The translations under genes were made by a program, and so were the position numbers. From Bradyrhizobium algeriense (GTDB lineage Bacteria; Pseudomonadota; Alphaproteobacteria; Rhizobiales; Xanthobacteraceae), in assembly GCF_003062295.1 (NCBI RefSeq), contig NZ_PYCN01000013.1:62001-126000 (forward strand): a DNA stretch of 64,000 nt. The letters are read 5' to 3'. The notes beneath the pieces were generated by a model that was not told the DNA's origin, did no database searches, and saw only the letters and a program-made list of their open reading frames with translations. Each line of letters opens with the position of its first letter. The stretch's first letter is position 1. Below are positions 44,592-53,306 of this stretch, one piece after another.

Positions 44592-47237
44592 CTACATCTT
44601 CCCACCCAACTTCTTCATCGCCGCCTTGATCGACGCCGCTGCGTCATCGTAGCCGTCCCACGCTTTCGTCTTCGCCAGCAACGCCGGCACTGACCGAACC
44701 GTGTATTTCTTCGGATCGAGATCGCCGCGCACCTGCGGCCAGGTCAAGGGCATCGAGACGGTGGCGCCGTCGCGCGCGCGGGGCGACAGCACGGCGACTG
44801 CGGTCGAGAGCCGGTCGTTGCGGAGGTAGTCGAGGAAGATCTTTCCCTTGCGCAGCTTCTTCGACATGTTGAGCAGATAGCGCTCGGGGTCATCGTTCGC
44901 CATCCACTGGCAAACGTCTTGCGCAAACGCCTTGGCCTCCTTCCAGGTAACCTTGTCCCTTGAGCCGTGGAGCAGCGGCGTCACGATATGCATGCCCTTG
45001 CCGCCGGTGGTCTTGCAGAAGCTTTCAAGGCCGACCGCCGTCAGCCGCTGCCGCATATCCTTGGCAGCCTCGATCACCTCCGAAAATTCAACGTTGGGTG
45101 CGGGATCGAGATCGAACACCAGCCGCCCCGGCGTGTCGTAATCATCGGGCGCGCAATTCCAGGGATGCAGCTCCAGCCCACCGATCTGCGCCACCGCCGC
45201 CAATCCCTCGACCTGATCGATCTGCAAATAGGGTTTGCGGTCACCCGCGACCTTGGCAAGCTTCAGGAGATCGGAGCCGCCCTGCATAGCGTGACGCTGA
45301 AAGAATTTTTCGCCGTTGATGCCGTCGGGCGCGCGAAGAATCGAGCACGGACGGCCCTTGAGGTGGACGATCATCCATTCGCCGACCGCCTCGAAATATT
45401 GCGCGAGGTCGAGCTTGGTGACGGCCTCGCCGTCGCCGCCGTCGGGCCACAGCGCCTTGTCGGGTTTTGAGATCGTAACACCCATCACCTCGGCGGATTT
45501 GGCCGATGATTTCGCGGACCGCGTTACGGGCTTTGCAATTTGGGTCATGGCAGGCCTCTCCGCGCGTATCTCCTTCGCCGGCTTGTCCTGCCGCAGCCCC
45601 TTGAACGCGGCCTGCCTGATGTTGCCGCCATCGGTCCAGCCGGCGAACTCGACCTCGGCGACCAATTCAGGCCTCAGCCAGTGCACGTCGCGGGTCTTCT
45701 TCGGCGCATCCTTGCCGCCGAACGGGCTCTTGTCCGAGGCCGCCGCCTTCAACGCCGGCGTGATGCGCCGAACGACGTCCTGCCCGAAGCCGGTGCCGAC
45801 GAGGCCGACGAACACCAGATGACCGCCGCGATAGACGCCCGCCATCAGCGAACGGAATTTGCCGTTGGTCGTCTTCCAGCCACCGAGCACGACCTCCTGC
45901 CCGCCGCGAATCTTGGCCTTGGTCCAGCTCTCGGTGCGTCCCGAGCGGTAGGGCGCATCCAGCTTCTTGGAGACGATGCCTTCCAGTTCCAGTTTCTTTG
46001 CCGATTCCAGCACGGTAGCACCGCGGTCCTCGAAATGATCGACGTAGCGGATCAGCTTTTCCTTTCCGCTCCGTCGCTCCAGCAGGCGCTTCAAGCGTTC
46101 CTTGCGTTCTCGCAGCGGCAGCGCGCGCAAATCCTCACCTTTGGCAAACAGGAGATCGAACGCAAAGAAAATGAGGTTACCGGTCTTGTTGTCGGCGATC
46201 GCTGCCTGCAGCGGCGAAAAGCTGGGCACGCCGTTGTGGTCCAGCGCGACGATTTCGCCGTCGATCAATGCATCGGGCAACGTCTTGGCTGCTTTCGCGA
46301 TGGCGCCGAACTTGTCGGTCCAGTCCAGCCCCTTGCGGGTCAACAACGCTACGTCGCCATCCTCGATCCGCAGTTGCACGCGGTAGCCGTCGAACTTGAC
46401 TTCATGGCACCAGCCGTCCGCGTTCGGCGGCCGCTCGACGGAGGCGCAGAGCTGCGGCGCGACGAAATCCGGCATCGCGGAAACCTTCTTCGGCTTGGCG
46501 CTTTGCACCGGTGCGCGAATCTTCGTTTCCGGACTGGATCGAAGTGCCGCGATCCTGCCCTTGGCACGCGCCTCTGCGGCATCGCCTCTATTCGAGTGCC
46601 AGACTGCGTCGGCCTTTGTCTTGCCCTTGGCCAGCATGAACGGCTTTGGCGCCCTGCCCTTGCCTTGCGCGATCTGCGTCATCGCCCGTCCCGAGGCGAC
46701 CGACCGGTCGTTTTCGAGGATGTCGTTGGCCTCGCCTTCTCTGGCGTATTCGTCGCGGTGCTTGATCAGGAGCCAGTTGGTGCGCTTGCCGCCGTAGCGA
46801 TCGCCCTTCATCCGCACCAAAACCCAGCTTCCATGCAGCTTGTCGCCGTGCAAAGTGAATTTCAGGTCGCCCTTCTTGAAGCCGCGCTCGGGATCATCGG
46901 ATTCCCAGGTGCCGCGATCCCACAGCATGACGGTGCCGCCGCCATATTGGTCGTCCGGAATGGTGCCTTCGAAATCGCCGTAATCGAGCGGATGGTCCTC
47001 GACCTCGACCGCCAGCCGCTTGTCGTGCGGATCAAGCGACGGACCCTTAGTGACTGCCCAGGACTTGAAGACGCCGTCGAACTCCAGCCGGAGATCGTAA
47101 TGCAGGCGGGTTGCGTCATGCTTCTGGATCACGAATCGCCATTGCTTCGCCGGCGCGACCTTGACGTCGCCGGAGGGCTCGGCGGTCTTGCCGAAATCGC
47201 GCTTCTTCCGGTACGTGCTGAGTTTCTTCAACGCCAC
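44592..47237 (-). CDS. ligD: ATP-dependent DNA ligase LigD (PE-Lig-Pol)
   Basis: 881 aa; the multifunctional NHEJ repair ligase. The domain order is phosphoesterase (residues about 30-190, HDATRLHYDLRLEFDG with catalytic His), ATP-dependent ligase (about 255-560, nucleophile Lys281 in EVKFDGYR, IDGEIVALD and the C-terminal SWTKAKIRGG), and primase/polymerase (about 585-881, metal Asp709/Asp711 in VFDLDPAPN, CKTTGGKGMHIV). I take the GTG at 47237 because GAGG lies 7 nt upstream and it yields the usual VALKKLSTYRKKRDF start; a TTG two codons earlier is possible. It is divergent from ku with 99 nt between starts. Confidence 0.95.
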   Translation of the reverse strand: MALKKLSTYRKKRDFGKTAEPSGDVKVAPAKQWRFVIQKHDATRLHYDLRLEFDGVFKSWAVTKGPSLDPHDKRLAVEVEDHPLDYGDFEGTIPDDQYGGGTVMLWDRGTWESDDPERGFKKGDLKFTLHGDKLHGSWVLVRMKGDRYGGKRTNWLLIKHRDEYAREGEANDILENDRSVASGRAMTQIAQGKGRAPKPFMLAKGKTKADAVWHSNRGDAAEARAKGRIAALRSSPETKIRAPVQSAKPKKVSAMPDFVAPQLCASVERPPNADGWCHEVKFDGYRVQLRIEDGDVALLTRKGLDWTDKFGAIAKAAKTLPDALIDGEIVALDHNGVPSFSPLQAAIADNKTGNLIFFAFDLLFAKGEDLRALPLRERKERLKRLLERRSGKEKLIRYVDHFEDRGATVLESAKKLELEGIVSKKLDAPYRSGRTESWTKAKIRGGQEVVLGGWKTTNGKFRSLMAGVYRGGHLVFVGLVGTGFGQDVVRRITPALKAAASDKSPFGGKDAPKKTRDVHWLRPELVAEVEFAGWTDGGNIRQAAFKGLRQDKPAKEIRAERPAMTQIAKPVTRSAKSSAKSAEVMGVTISKPDKALWPDGGDGEAVTKLDLAQYFEAVGEWMIVHLKGRPCSILRAPDGINGEKFFQRHAMQGGSDLLKLAKVAGDRKPYLQIDQVEGLAAVAQIGGLELHPWNCAPDDYDTPGRLVFDLDPAPNVEFSEVIEAAKDMRQRLTAVGLESFCKTTGGKGMHIVTPLLHGSRDKVTWKEAKAFAQDVCQWMANDDPERYLLNMSKKLRKGKIFLDYLRNDRLSTAVAVLSPRARDGATVSMPLTWPQVRGDLDPKKYTVRSVPALLAKTKAWDGYDDAAASIKAAMKKLGGKM

Positions 47238-47336
47238 GGGCAAACCTCAAGCTTCAAGACCGCCCCGCTGCAATACCGGAACGAAAACCCATACTAACCG
47301 TTGAAGTTCCCAAACCCAACTATGCCGGAGATTGCA

Positions 47337-48221
47337 ATGGCCCCCCGCGCCTATTGGAAAGGCACGCTAAAGCTGTCCCTGGTGTCGTGTCCGGTGGTGC
47401 TGTATCCGGCCTCGACATCCGTCGAGAAAACCCGCTTTCACATGATCAACAAGGAGACCGGCAACCGGCTGAAGCAACAGATGATCGATGCCGAGACCGG
47501 CGATGTAGTGGACAGCGACCAGAAAGGCCGCGGCTATGAGCTGAAAAAGGGCCAGTATGTCGAGATCGAGAAGGAGGAACTAGAGGCCGTCCAGATCGAG
47601 AGCAATCACACCATCGAGATCGACAGCTTCGTGCCGCGGGACGAAATCGACAAGCGCTATTACAACCATCCCTACTACGTCGCCCCCGACGGCAAGGCCG
47701 CAGTCGACGCCTTCGCCGTGATCCGCGACGCCATGAAGGATGAGGAACGGGTCGCGCTGGCGCGCATCGTGCTGACCAACCGCGAGCACGTCATGGCGAT
47801 CGAGCCGCTCGGCAAGGGCCTGCTCGGCACCACGCTGCGCTATCCTTACGAACTGCGCGACGAGGACGACTTCTTCGATCACATCAAGAGCCCGAAGATC
47901 ACCAAGGACATGATCGAACTCGCGGGCCACATCCTGCACACCAAGGCGGCGCATTTCGATCCCTCGAAGTTCAGGGATGAATACGAGGACGCGCTGAAGG
48001 CGCTGGTGCGGCGGAAAGCCTCCGGCAAGCCGATCAAGGTCACGGAGCGCGAGGAAAAGCCCGATAACGTCATCAACCTGATGGACGCACTCGAGGCGAG
48101 CCTGAAGGGCAAGTCGGCGGCGAAACGGCGCGCGCATGGCTCGACCGCACGACGGGCGCCGTCACGCCGGACGGCAAAGAAAGCGCACCGTTCGACGGCG
48201 AGGCACCGCAAGGCGGGGTGA
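47337..48221 (+). CDS. ku: Non-homologous end joining protein Ku
   Basis: 294 aa. Homodimeric Ku binds double-strand ends and recruits LigD. The core starts MAPRAYWKGTLKLSLVSCPV and contains FHMINKETGNRLKQQ, GYELKKGQYVEIEKEEL and RYPYELRDEDDFFD. After about residue 258 comes a Lys/Arg/Ser-rich tail (AAKRRAHGSTARRAPSRRTA), the kind of extension that aids DNA binding and LigD contact. The start at 47337 has GGAG 6 nt upstream; an in-frame ATG at 47322 and a TTG at 47301 lack that. It is divergent from ligD, so the pair likely share a control region. Confidence 0.95.
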   Translation: MAPRAYWKGTLKLSLVSCPVVLYPASTSVEKTRFHMINKETGNRLKQQMIDAETGDVVDSDQKGRGYELKKGQYVEIEKEELEAVQIESNHTIEIDSFVPRDEIDKRYYNHPYYVAPDGKAAVDAFAVIRDAMKDEERVALARIVLTNREHVMAIEPLGKGLLGTTLRYPYELRDEDDFFDHIKSPKITKDMIELAGHILHTKAAHFDPSKFRDEYEDALKALVRRKASGKPIKVTEREEKPDNVINLMDALEASLKGKSAAKRRAHGSTARRAPSRRTAKKAHRSTARHRKAG

Positions 48222-48227
48222 CAATTG

Positions 48228-48373
48228 CCGTCATTGCGAGCCAACGGGTCGCGCGAATGCGCGCCCGATGACAGGCTCCGCGAAGCAATCCAGAGTCCCG
48301 CCCGGGATTCTGGATTGCTTCGTCGCTTCGCTACCTTGCGCAAACGCTTCGCGTTTGTCGCAGGCAATGACGG
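48228..48373. repeat. Palindromic interspersed repeat containing the right copy of the ligD-ku inverted repeat
   Basis: The outer arms CCGTCATTGC (48228-48237) and GCAATGACGG (48364-48373) are perfect complements. Inside, GAAGCAATCCAGA near 48282-48294 pairs with TCTGGATTGCTTC near 48309-48321. The left arm carries the 43-nt block shared in inverse orientation with 44536-44578. It fills the gap between ku and the convergent DUF6496 gene, ending 2 nt from that gene's stop. Confidence 0.8.
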
Positions 48374-48375
48374 TG

Positions 48376-48618
48376 CTACCGCTTCGACTTCTTCGCCTTC
48401 CGCTTCTTCGCTGTTTTCTTCGCCGTCTTCCGCTTCTTGGCTGCTTTCTTCGGCACCTTCTTGCCCTTGGCCCTCGCCTCCGACAGTCCGATCGCGATCG
48501 CCTGTTTGCGGCTCTTGACCGTCCTGCCGGAGCGGCCGCTTTTCAGCGTGCCTGCCTTGCGCTTCTTCATCGCGCGCCCGACATCGGTCGACGCCGTCTT
48601 CGAATATCTTCGTGCCAT
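48376..48618 (-). CDS. DUF6496 family Lys-rich, probably DNA-binding small protein
   Basis: 80 aa from the ATG at 48618, with GGAGG 7-8 nt upstream. The N-terminal part MARRYSKTASTDVGRAMKKR and KSRKQAIAIGLSEARAKGKK match the small DUF6496 family common in rhizobia. The last 25 residues are almost pure Lys/Arg/Ala (KKAAKKRKTAKKTAKKRKAK), a histone H1-like tail that should bind nucleic acid. It is convergent with ku. No function is established; a nucleoid or stress role is inference. Confidence 0.82.
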   Translation of the reverse strand: MARRYSKTASTDVGRAMKKRKAGTLKSGRSGRTVKSRKQAIAIGLSEARAKGKKVPKKAAKKRKTAKKTAKKRKAKKSKR

Positions 48619-48796
48619 CGCTTTTCCTCCGGCTATCCTCCGTTTGGCAAAAAAGTAATCACCGGTGGCATGCAAAGTTCCTCGCACGTCATAGTCCGCT
48701 TGCATTGACCGGCGCCGGAAGGCATTTTGGCCGTCGGGGGAACGACTGAAACGCCGGCAGCAAGAACAGCACCGTCCCCAGACCGGGGAGGATTTG

Positions 48797-50404
48797 ATGA
48801 CATTGACGAAGTCGCACGTCGCAGGCCCAAAGACGCCTGCGGTACGGGAGATGACGTTCGGCGATCTCTTGCGCAAGGCGGCTGAGGCGGCGCCCGATCG
48901 CCTGGCCCTGATTGCGGGCGTCCCTGATCCAAAACTGCGGCGACAATGGACCTACGCGCAGCTTTATCGCGAAGCCCAGCGCACCGCCCGCGCGCTGCTG
49001 TCGCGCTTCAAACCGGGCGAGCGCATTGCCGTCTGGGCACAGAACCTCCCGGAATGGGTGATGCTCGAATTCGGCGCCGGCATGGCGGGCATGATCCTCG
49101 TCACCGTGAACCCGGCCTTTCGCGCGCGCGAGGTGGAGTATGTGCTGAAGCAGTCGCGCTCGGCCGGTATCTTCGTCGTCAACGGTTTTCGTGGCAACCC
49201 GATGCTGGAGACCGTTCAGGCGGTGGCGCCGAACTGCCCCGAACTGCGCGAGATCATCTGCTTCGACGATTGGGACGCGTTCATCGCGGCAGGCGACGAC
49301 GAGAGCGTCACACTGCCGGCCGTCAGTCCCGACGATCCCGTCATGATCCAGTACACCTCGGGCACCACGGGCTTTCCGAAGGGCGCCCTGCTCCGCCATC
49401 ACGGCCTTCTCAACAACGGCGCCGACACCGCCGACCGGATGGGCGTCGATCCCGGCGACGTCTTCGTCACCACGATGCCGCTGTTTCATACCGGCGGTTG
49501 CGTCTGCTGCGTGATCGGCGCGGTATCGAAAGCCTCAACCCAAGTGCTGATCGAGGCTTTCGAACCTGGGTTGGTGCTGGAAATGCTCGGGACCTATCGC
49601 GGCAACGCGATGCTCGGCGTTCCCACCATGCTGGTCGCGATGCTGGAGCACCCGACATTCGCGGCGACCGATCTGTCATCGGTCAAGGCAATCTGCTCGG
49701 GCGGCTCCACGGTGCCGGCCGCGCTGGTGAGGCTATTGGAGGAAAAGCTCGGCGCGCCCTTCACGATTGTTTTCGGCCAGACCGAATGCTCCCCGGTCGC
49801 GGCGCAAACCCGCACCACCGACAGCGTCGAGGACAAGGCCAACACGATCGGCCTGCCGCTTCCCAATATGGAAAACAAGATCATCGACCCCAACACCGGC
49901 GAGACCGTTCCGGTGGGCACGATCGGCGAGTTCTGCACCCGCGGCTACCACGTGATGCTCGGTTACTTCGAAATGCCCGATGCGACATCGGCCGCGATCG
50001 ATGCCGACGGCTGGCTGCACACCGGCGATCTCTGCGCGATGGACGCGCGCGGCTACTGCACGGTGGAAGGCCGACTGAAGGACATGATCATTCGTGGCGG
50101 CGAGAACATCTATCCGCGCGAGCTGGAAGAGCTGTTGTTCAAGCATCCCAAGGTCGGCGAAGTCGCCGTGATCGGCGTTCCCCATGAGAAGTGGGGTGAA
50201 GAAGTTGCTGCCTTCATCCGCCCGGCGCCCGGCGTAACAATCGAAAAGGAAGAGCTGATCGACTACATGCGCGCCTCGCTCGCCCCGCACAAGACGCCGA
50301 AGCACTGGTTTATCGTGGACGCGTTCCCGCTGACGGGATCAGGCAAGATCCAGAAGTTCAAGCTGCGCGAAGCCTGGAGCAAAGGTGAGATGGCGGCGAT
50401 CTAG
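48797..50404 (+). CDS. AMP-binding acyl-CoA synthetase family protein (FadD-like)
   Basis: 535 aa, class I adenylate-forming enzyme. The P-loop MIQYTSGTTGFPKGALLRHH lies near residue 180, the A5 motif VFGQTECSPV near 320, the A7 motif WLHTGDLCAMDARGY near 400, and the A10 lysine in GSGKIQKFKLRE near 522. Domain order and length fit medium- or long-chain acyl-CoA synthetases: a carboxylic acid is activated to acyl-AMP and then to the CoA thioester. The specific acid cannot be inferred. Start: the ATG at 48797 after GGGGAGGA. It stands alone on its strand and is convergent with the PPOX gene (10-nt gap). Confidence 0.88.
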   Translation: MTLTKSHVAGPKTPAVREMTFGDLLRKAAEAAPDRLALIAGVPDPKLRRQWTYAQLYREAQRTARALLSRFKPGERIAVWAQNLPEWVMLEFGAGMAGMILVTVNPAFRAREVEYVLKQSRSAGIFVVNGFRGNPMLETVQAVAPNCPELREIICFDDWDAFIAAGDDESVTLPAVSPDDPVMIQYTSGTTGFPKGALLRHHGLLNNGADTADRMGVDPGDVFVTTMPLFHTGGCVCCVIGAVSKASTQVLIEAFEPGLVLEMLGTYRGNAMLGVPTMLVAMLEHPTFAATDLSSVKAICSGGSTVPAALVRLLEEKLGAPFTIVFGQTECSPVAAQTRTTDSVEDKANTIGLPLPNMENKIIDPNTGETVPVGTIGEFCTRGYHVMLGYFEMPDATSAAIDADGWLHTGDLCAMDARGYCTVEGRLKDMIIRGGENIYPRELEELLFKHPKVGEVAVIGVPHEKWGEEVAAFIRPAPGVTIEKEELIDYMRASLAPHKTPKHWFIVDAFPLTGSGKIQKFKLREAWSKGEMAAI

Positions 50405-50414
50405 GTCGCCGCTG

Positions 50415-51020
50415 CTACCCCTTGAATGTCGGCTGCCGTGGATGAATGCAGTCCTTGAAGTCCGCAAAACCCTTCCACGCCGGCTCCGGCGCGTCCTGTC
50501 CGGCTGCGGGTACGTACATCGACGGTTCGATCGAACTCATCGTCGGAATATAGCGCGGACAATTCGGAAAGATCGCCCGCGCGGTGACACGAACGATAAG
50601 CTGCGCGCCGACGGTCTCCGCAAGCAGCGGATCGCGGTCACTCACGTGTGCGCTGCCGTTGACCCGCAGGCGCCGCGGCTTGTCGTGCATGGCGATAAAC
50701 AGCAGGCCGACATCGGCATTGGCGACGATGTTGCCGAGACTCTTGAACATGCCGTTTCCGTCATAGTCGGGAAATGCGATCTCGGAAGGTCCGGTGATGC
50801 GCACAAAACCCGGCGCCCCGCCCTTGAACGAGCAATCGGGCCGCCCCTCGGCGTCGGCCGTCGCCAGGAAGAAGTAAGGAAGGCCTTCGATGAACTGCTT
50901 GTCGTCAGCCGAAAATTCCTTGCGCATCAGCTTCTCTTCCAGCCGGTCCGAAATCCGGCGGCTGTCGAACTGATCCTGCAATTGCCGGTTGCCTTCGTGA
51001 TACATGACGCTCTCAGCCAT
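50415..51020 (-). CDS. Pyridoxamine 5'-phosphate oxidase family (FMN-binding split barrel) protein
   Basis: 201 aa from the ATG at 51020, preceded at about 10 nt by GGAGGAAG. The core has the split-barrel pattern of PPOX-type flavoproteins: FIEGLPYFFLATADAEGRPD, FVRITGPSEIAFPDYDGNG, GNIVANADVGLLFI and RLRVNGSAHVSD. Such proteins bind FMN, F420 or heme and include general-stress protein 26-like members. The C-terminal CPRYIPTM segment is typical of the subgroup. A longer open frame to 51152 has no family match. Substrate unknown. Confidence 0.8.
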   Translation of the reverse strand: MAESVMYHEGNRQLQDQFDSRRISDRLEEKLMRKEFSADDKQFIEGLPYFFLATADAEGRPDCSFKGGAPGFVRITGPSEIAFPDYDGNGMFKSLGNIVANADVGLLFIAMHDKPRRLRVNGSAHVSDRDPLLAETVGAQLIVRVTARAIFPNCPRYIPTMSSIEPSMYVPAAGQDAPEPAWKGFADFKDCIHPRQPTFKG

Positions 51021-51165
51021 GGCCGTGCTTCCTCCTGCCTGAGTTTCCTGCGCGAGCTCAGTCTGGATCAAATCCCCCAATTGAGCATACCACTTTGCGG
51101 TTGCAGCGTATTGGGCACGCTGACCCGCACGATGGACCGGGGACGCGACCACCTTCGCGATCCAA

Positions 51166-51226
51166 TCAATCCGGCGCGCGCAACCGGTAGCCGATGCCGG
51201 TCCGCCTCAGCACGCATTTGCGGACG
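51166..51226 (-). pseudogene. Remnant of a kdpE 3' end
   Basis: The 35 nt at 51168-51202 are identical to 53309-53343, the true kdpE 3' end, in the same orientation; the next 24 nt (51203-51226) are recognisably similar with substitutions and one indel. Read on the minus strand it encodes TGIGYRLRAPD followed by a stop (TGA at 51166-51168), the last residues of KdpE. No further response-regulator sequence is present upstream. It marks a duplication or insertion boundary beside the DUF2157 gene. Confidence 0.8.
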
Positions 51227-51386
51227 GGCGGCGCGCTGTTCCAATGCAACCGGAACGGTGTTAGGTTGGCCCGGCGACTGAGGAATCATCAATGCGGCGT
51301 CTGAACTTGATCTTGAAGCTGGAGGTGCCGCACCTCGGCGTAGCCCGCTGCCTTGACGCCGGCCGGTGTAGAACCGGCAAATAACG

Positions 51387-52643
51387 ATGATGTTCGACCG
51401 GGCCTATCGGCAGCGCCTCGAAGCTGACCTTGCGCGATGGGAGACAGATGGCGTGATCACGCCTGCAGCCTTCGCCGCGATCCGTGTTGCACTTCCGCCG
51501 CTCTCTCCCGGCATCAACATCGCCGTGGTGGTAGCTATCGTCGGCGGCCTTTTAATTGCAGCTGCGTTTCTGGCTTTCGTCGCGGCCCATTGGACCGAAC
51601 TCGGACGCCTGTTGCGTTTGGCAATGCTGCTTGCCGGCATCGTCAGTGCCCATGGCCTCGGCGCCTGGTTTGCCCGTGCGAGCCAGCCCGTCCTCGCCGA
51701 CCTCTGCGCAAGCGTAGGCGCGATCGTCTTTGGTGCCGCGATCGCCCTGGTTGGCCAGATGTATCATCTGGGTGGAGACTTTGCGGACGGCATGCTGCTG
51801 TGGGCGATGGGCGCGCTTGCGGCAGCGGCGCTTACCGGCTCGCGTGGCGCGCTCGCGGTTGCGCTGGTTGCTGCGTGCATATGGAGCAACATGCGCGTCT
51901 ATGAAACTCATGACGCCCCGCATCTTTCGTTCGTGGTGATCTGGCTCATTGCCGCCGTCCTTGCGCTCGCCTGGAACTCGCGCGTGGCGGCCCACCTCGT
52001 CGCGCTGGCCGCGCTTCCCTGGTGGTTCGCGACAGCGCTTCTCGCCGCCCCCTTATCGCCGTACGTTCTCGCCGACGGCGCGGCCCTGCTGTTCGGTGCA
52101 GGACTGGCGCTTGCCGTAGCACCATGGCAGAGGGCATCTTCCGCCGGAACCGTGCTGTCGATCTATGGGGCTTTATCGTTAGCCGGCGTCGCCATTCTGG
52201 AGGCGGCAACGGCCAACGAGGTTTTCCGTGCCCATGCCGGCGGCCACCCGCTTTGGGCGATTTCATGCGGTATCGCACGAGTGATCTTCGCCTTTGGAGC
52301 AGCGGCGACGACGCGCCGGGCCGGCGCGGCCTTTGCCGCAAGTGCGATTGGGTTGGTGCTTCTCGCATCAGCGGTATGGACGCCGCCGCACGCCGGGGAG
52401 CCATGGCGCGCATACACCCTGGCGCTCTGCGCCATGCTCTGCCTCGTCGCGTCCGGCATGCTTGATGCGGCACGCCCGCGGATCGTCGCCGGCTGGCTCG
52501 GGATCGCCGGCGTCATCGCGGCAATCACATGGACGGTGAAGGGTTCGCTGTTGCACCGCTCAATGTTCCTCGCCGCGGCTGGACTTGTCGCTGTTGCGCT
52601 TGCTCTGGTGCTGAATCGCTTGCTGCCGAGAACCCGCGAATGA
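51387..52643 (+). CDS. DUF2157 domain integral membrane protein
   Basis: 418 aa. A short N-terminal cytoplasmic helix region (RAYRQRLEADLARWETDGVI), typical of DUF2157, is followed by about ten to twelve hydrophobic segments, beginning INIAVVVAIVGGLLIAAAFL. The conserved AAHWTELGRLLRLAMLLAG and ALVGQMYHLGGDFADGMLLW blocks match the family. Function unknown. Two ATGs (51387, 51390) are possible starts. The stop overlaps the next gene by ATGA, and the two families commonly occur together, which suggests a two-protein membrane system. Confidence 0.85.
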   Translation: MMFDRAYRQRLEADLARWETDGVITPAAFAAIRVALPPLSPGINIAVVVAIVGGLLIAAAFLAFVAAHWTELGRLLRLAMLLAGIVSAHGLGAWFARASQPVLADLCASVGAIVFGAAIALVGQMYHLGGDFADGMLLWAMGALAAAALTGSRGALAVALVAACIWSNMRVYETHDAPHLSFVVIWLIAAVLALAWNSRVAAHLVALAALPWWFATALLAAPLSPYVLADGAALLFGAGLALAVAPWQRASSAGTVLSIYGALSLAGVAILEAATANEVFRAHAGGHPLWAISCGIARVIFAFGAAATTRRAGAAFAASAIGLVLLASAVWTPPHAGEPWRAYTLALCAMLCLVASGMLDAARPRIVAGWLGIAGVIAAITWTVKGSLLHRSMFLAAAGLVAVALALVLNRLLPRTRE

Positions 52644-53254
52644 TCGAGACCTCTGCAGCATCTCTCGCCGTACTATGGGCGCGCATCCCGAAACTCGCGC
52701 TGTTCGGCGCTGCCGCCCTGGTTCAGGTCGCGCTCCTGACCGTGATGATCATCGATCGCACCCAGATTTTGCGCGAAGGCACGGAAATAACCCTGCAGAC
52801 CCGTCCCGTCGATCCGCGCGATCTGCTGCGCGGCGACTATGTCGTTCTCGGCTACGACATTTCGCTATTACCGGCAGGCTCGCTTCTGGACCAGCCTGCG
52901 GGTGCGCGCAACCCGATGGTGTTCGTCAAACTCGCGCCCAATCGCGACGGGCTCTACGAGGCCGTCTCGGTACATGCCGAACCCGTAGCAGTTACAAGTC
53001 CCGAAGTGCTGATCCGCGGCCGCGTCGCCTACGGCGCCACCTGCGGTTCAGCTGGGCGCTTCTTCTGCGACAAGCTGCGGATTCACTACAATCTCGAAAG
53101 CTATTTCGTGCCCGAAGGTGAGGGCCTCAAGCTCGAACAGCTCCGCAATCAGAGCAAGTTGACGGTGGTTGCGGCAGTCCTGCCGTCAGGGCGCGCCGCC
53201 ATCAAGCGACTCCTGATCGATGGCAAACCCGCCTACGAGGAGCCGTGGTTCTAG
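52640..53254 (+). CDS. GDYXXLXY domain protein
   Basis: 204 aa. One N-terminal membrane segment (LALFGAAALVQVALLTVMII) is followed by a periplasmic domain. The name-giving motif appears as GDYVVLGYDIS near residue 70, after TLQTRPVDPRDLLRG. Later segments include FVKLAPNRDGLYEAVSVH and ESYFVPEGEGLKLEQ, also conserved in the family. It starts within the DUF2157 stop (ATGA), so the two are translationally coupled. Biological role not established. The pair sits between a kdpE 3'-end remnant and the real kdpE gene. Confidence 0.87.
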   Translation: MIETSAASLAVLWARIPKLALFGAAALVQVALLTVMIIDRTQILREGTEITLQTRPVDPRDLLRGDYVVLGYDISLLPAGSLLDQPAGARNPMVFVKLAPNRDGLYEAVSVHAEPVAVTSPEVLIRGRVAYGATCGSAGRFFCDKLRIHYNLESYFVPEGEGLKLEQLRNQSKLTVVAAVLPSGRAAIKRLLIDGKPAYEEPWF

Positions 53255-53274
53255 CACCCGCCGATCCCGGCGCG

Positions 53275-53292
53275 AAGCGATGCTGATCGCTT
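53275..53292. terminator. Short perfect hairpin between convergent genes
   Basis: AAGCGAT (53275-53281), loop GCTG, ATCGCTT (53286-53292). It lies between the GDYXXLXY stop and the kdpE stop, so it could end both transcripts, although it lacks a long T-run. Confidence 0.4.
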
Positions 53293-53306
53293 AGCAACCG
53301 ACGCTG

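Noticed and set aside
51021..51152. N-terminal extension of the PPOX protein up to 51152
   Set aside because: The extra residues have no family match and a good ribosome site precedes the ATG at 51020.
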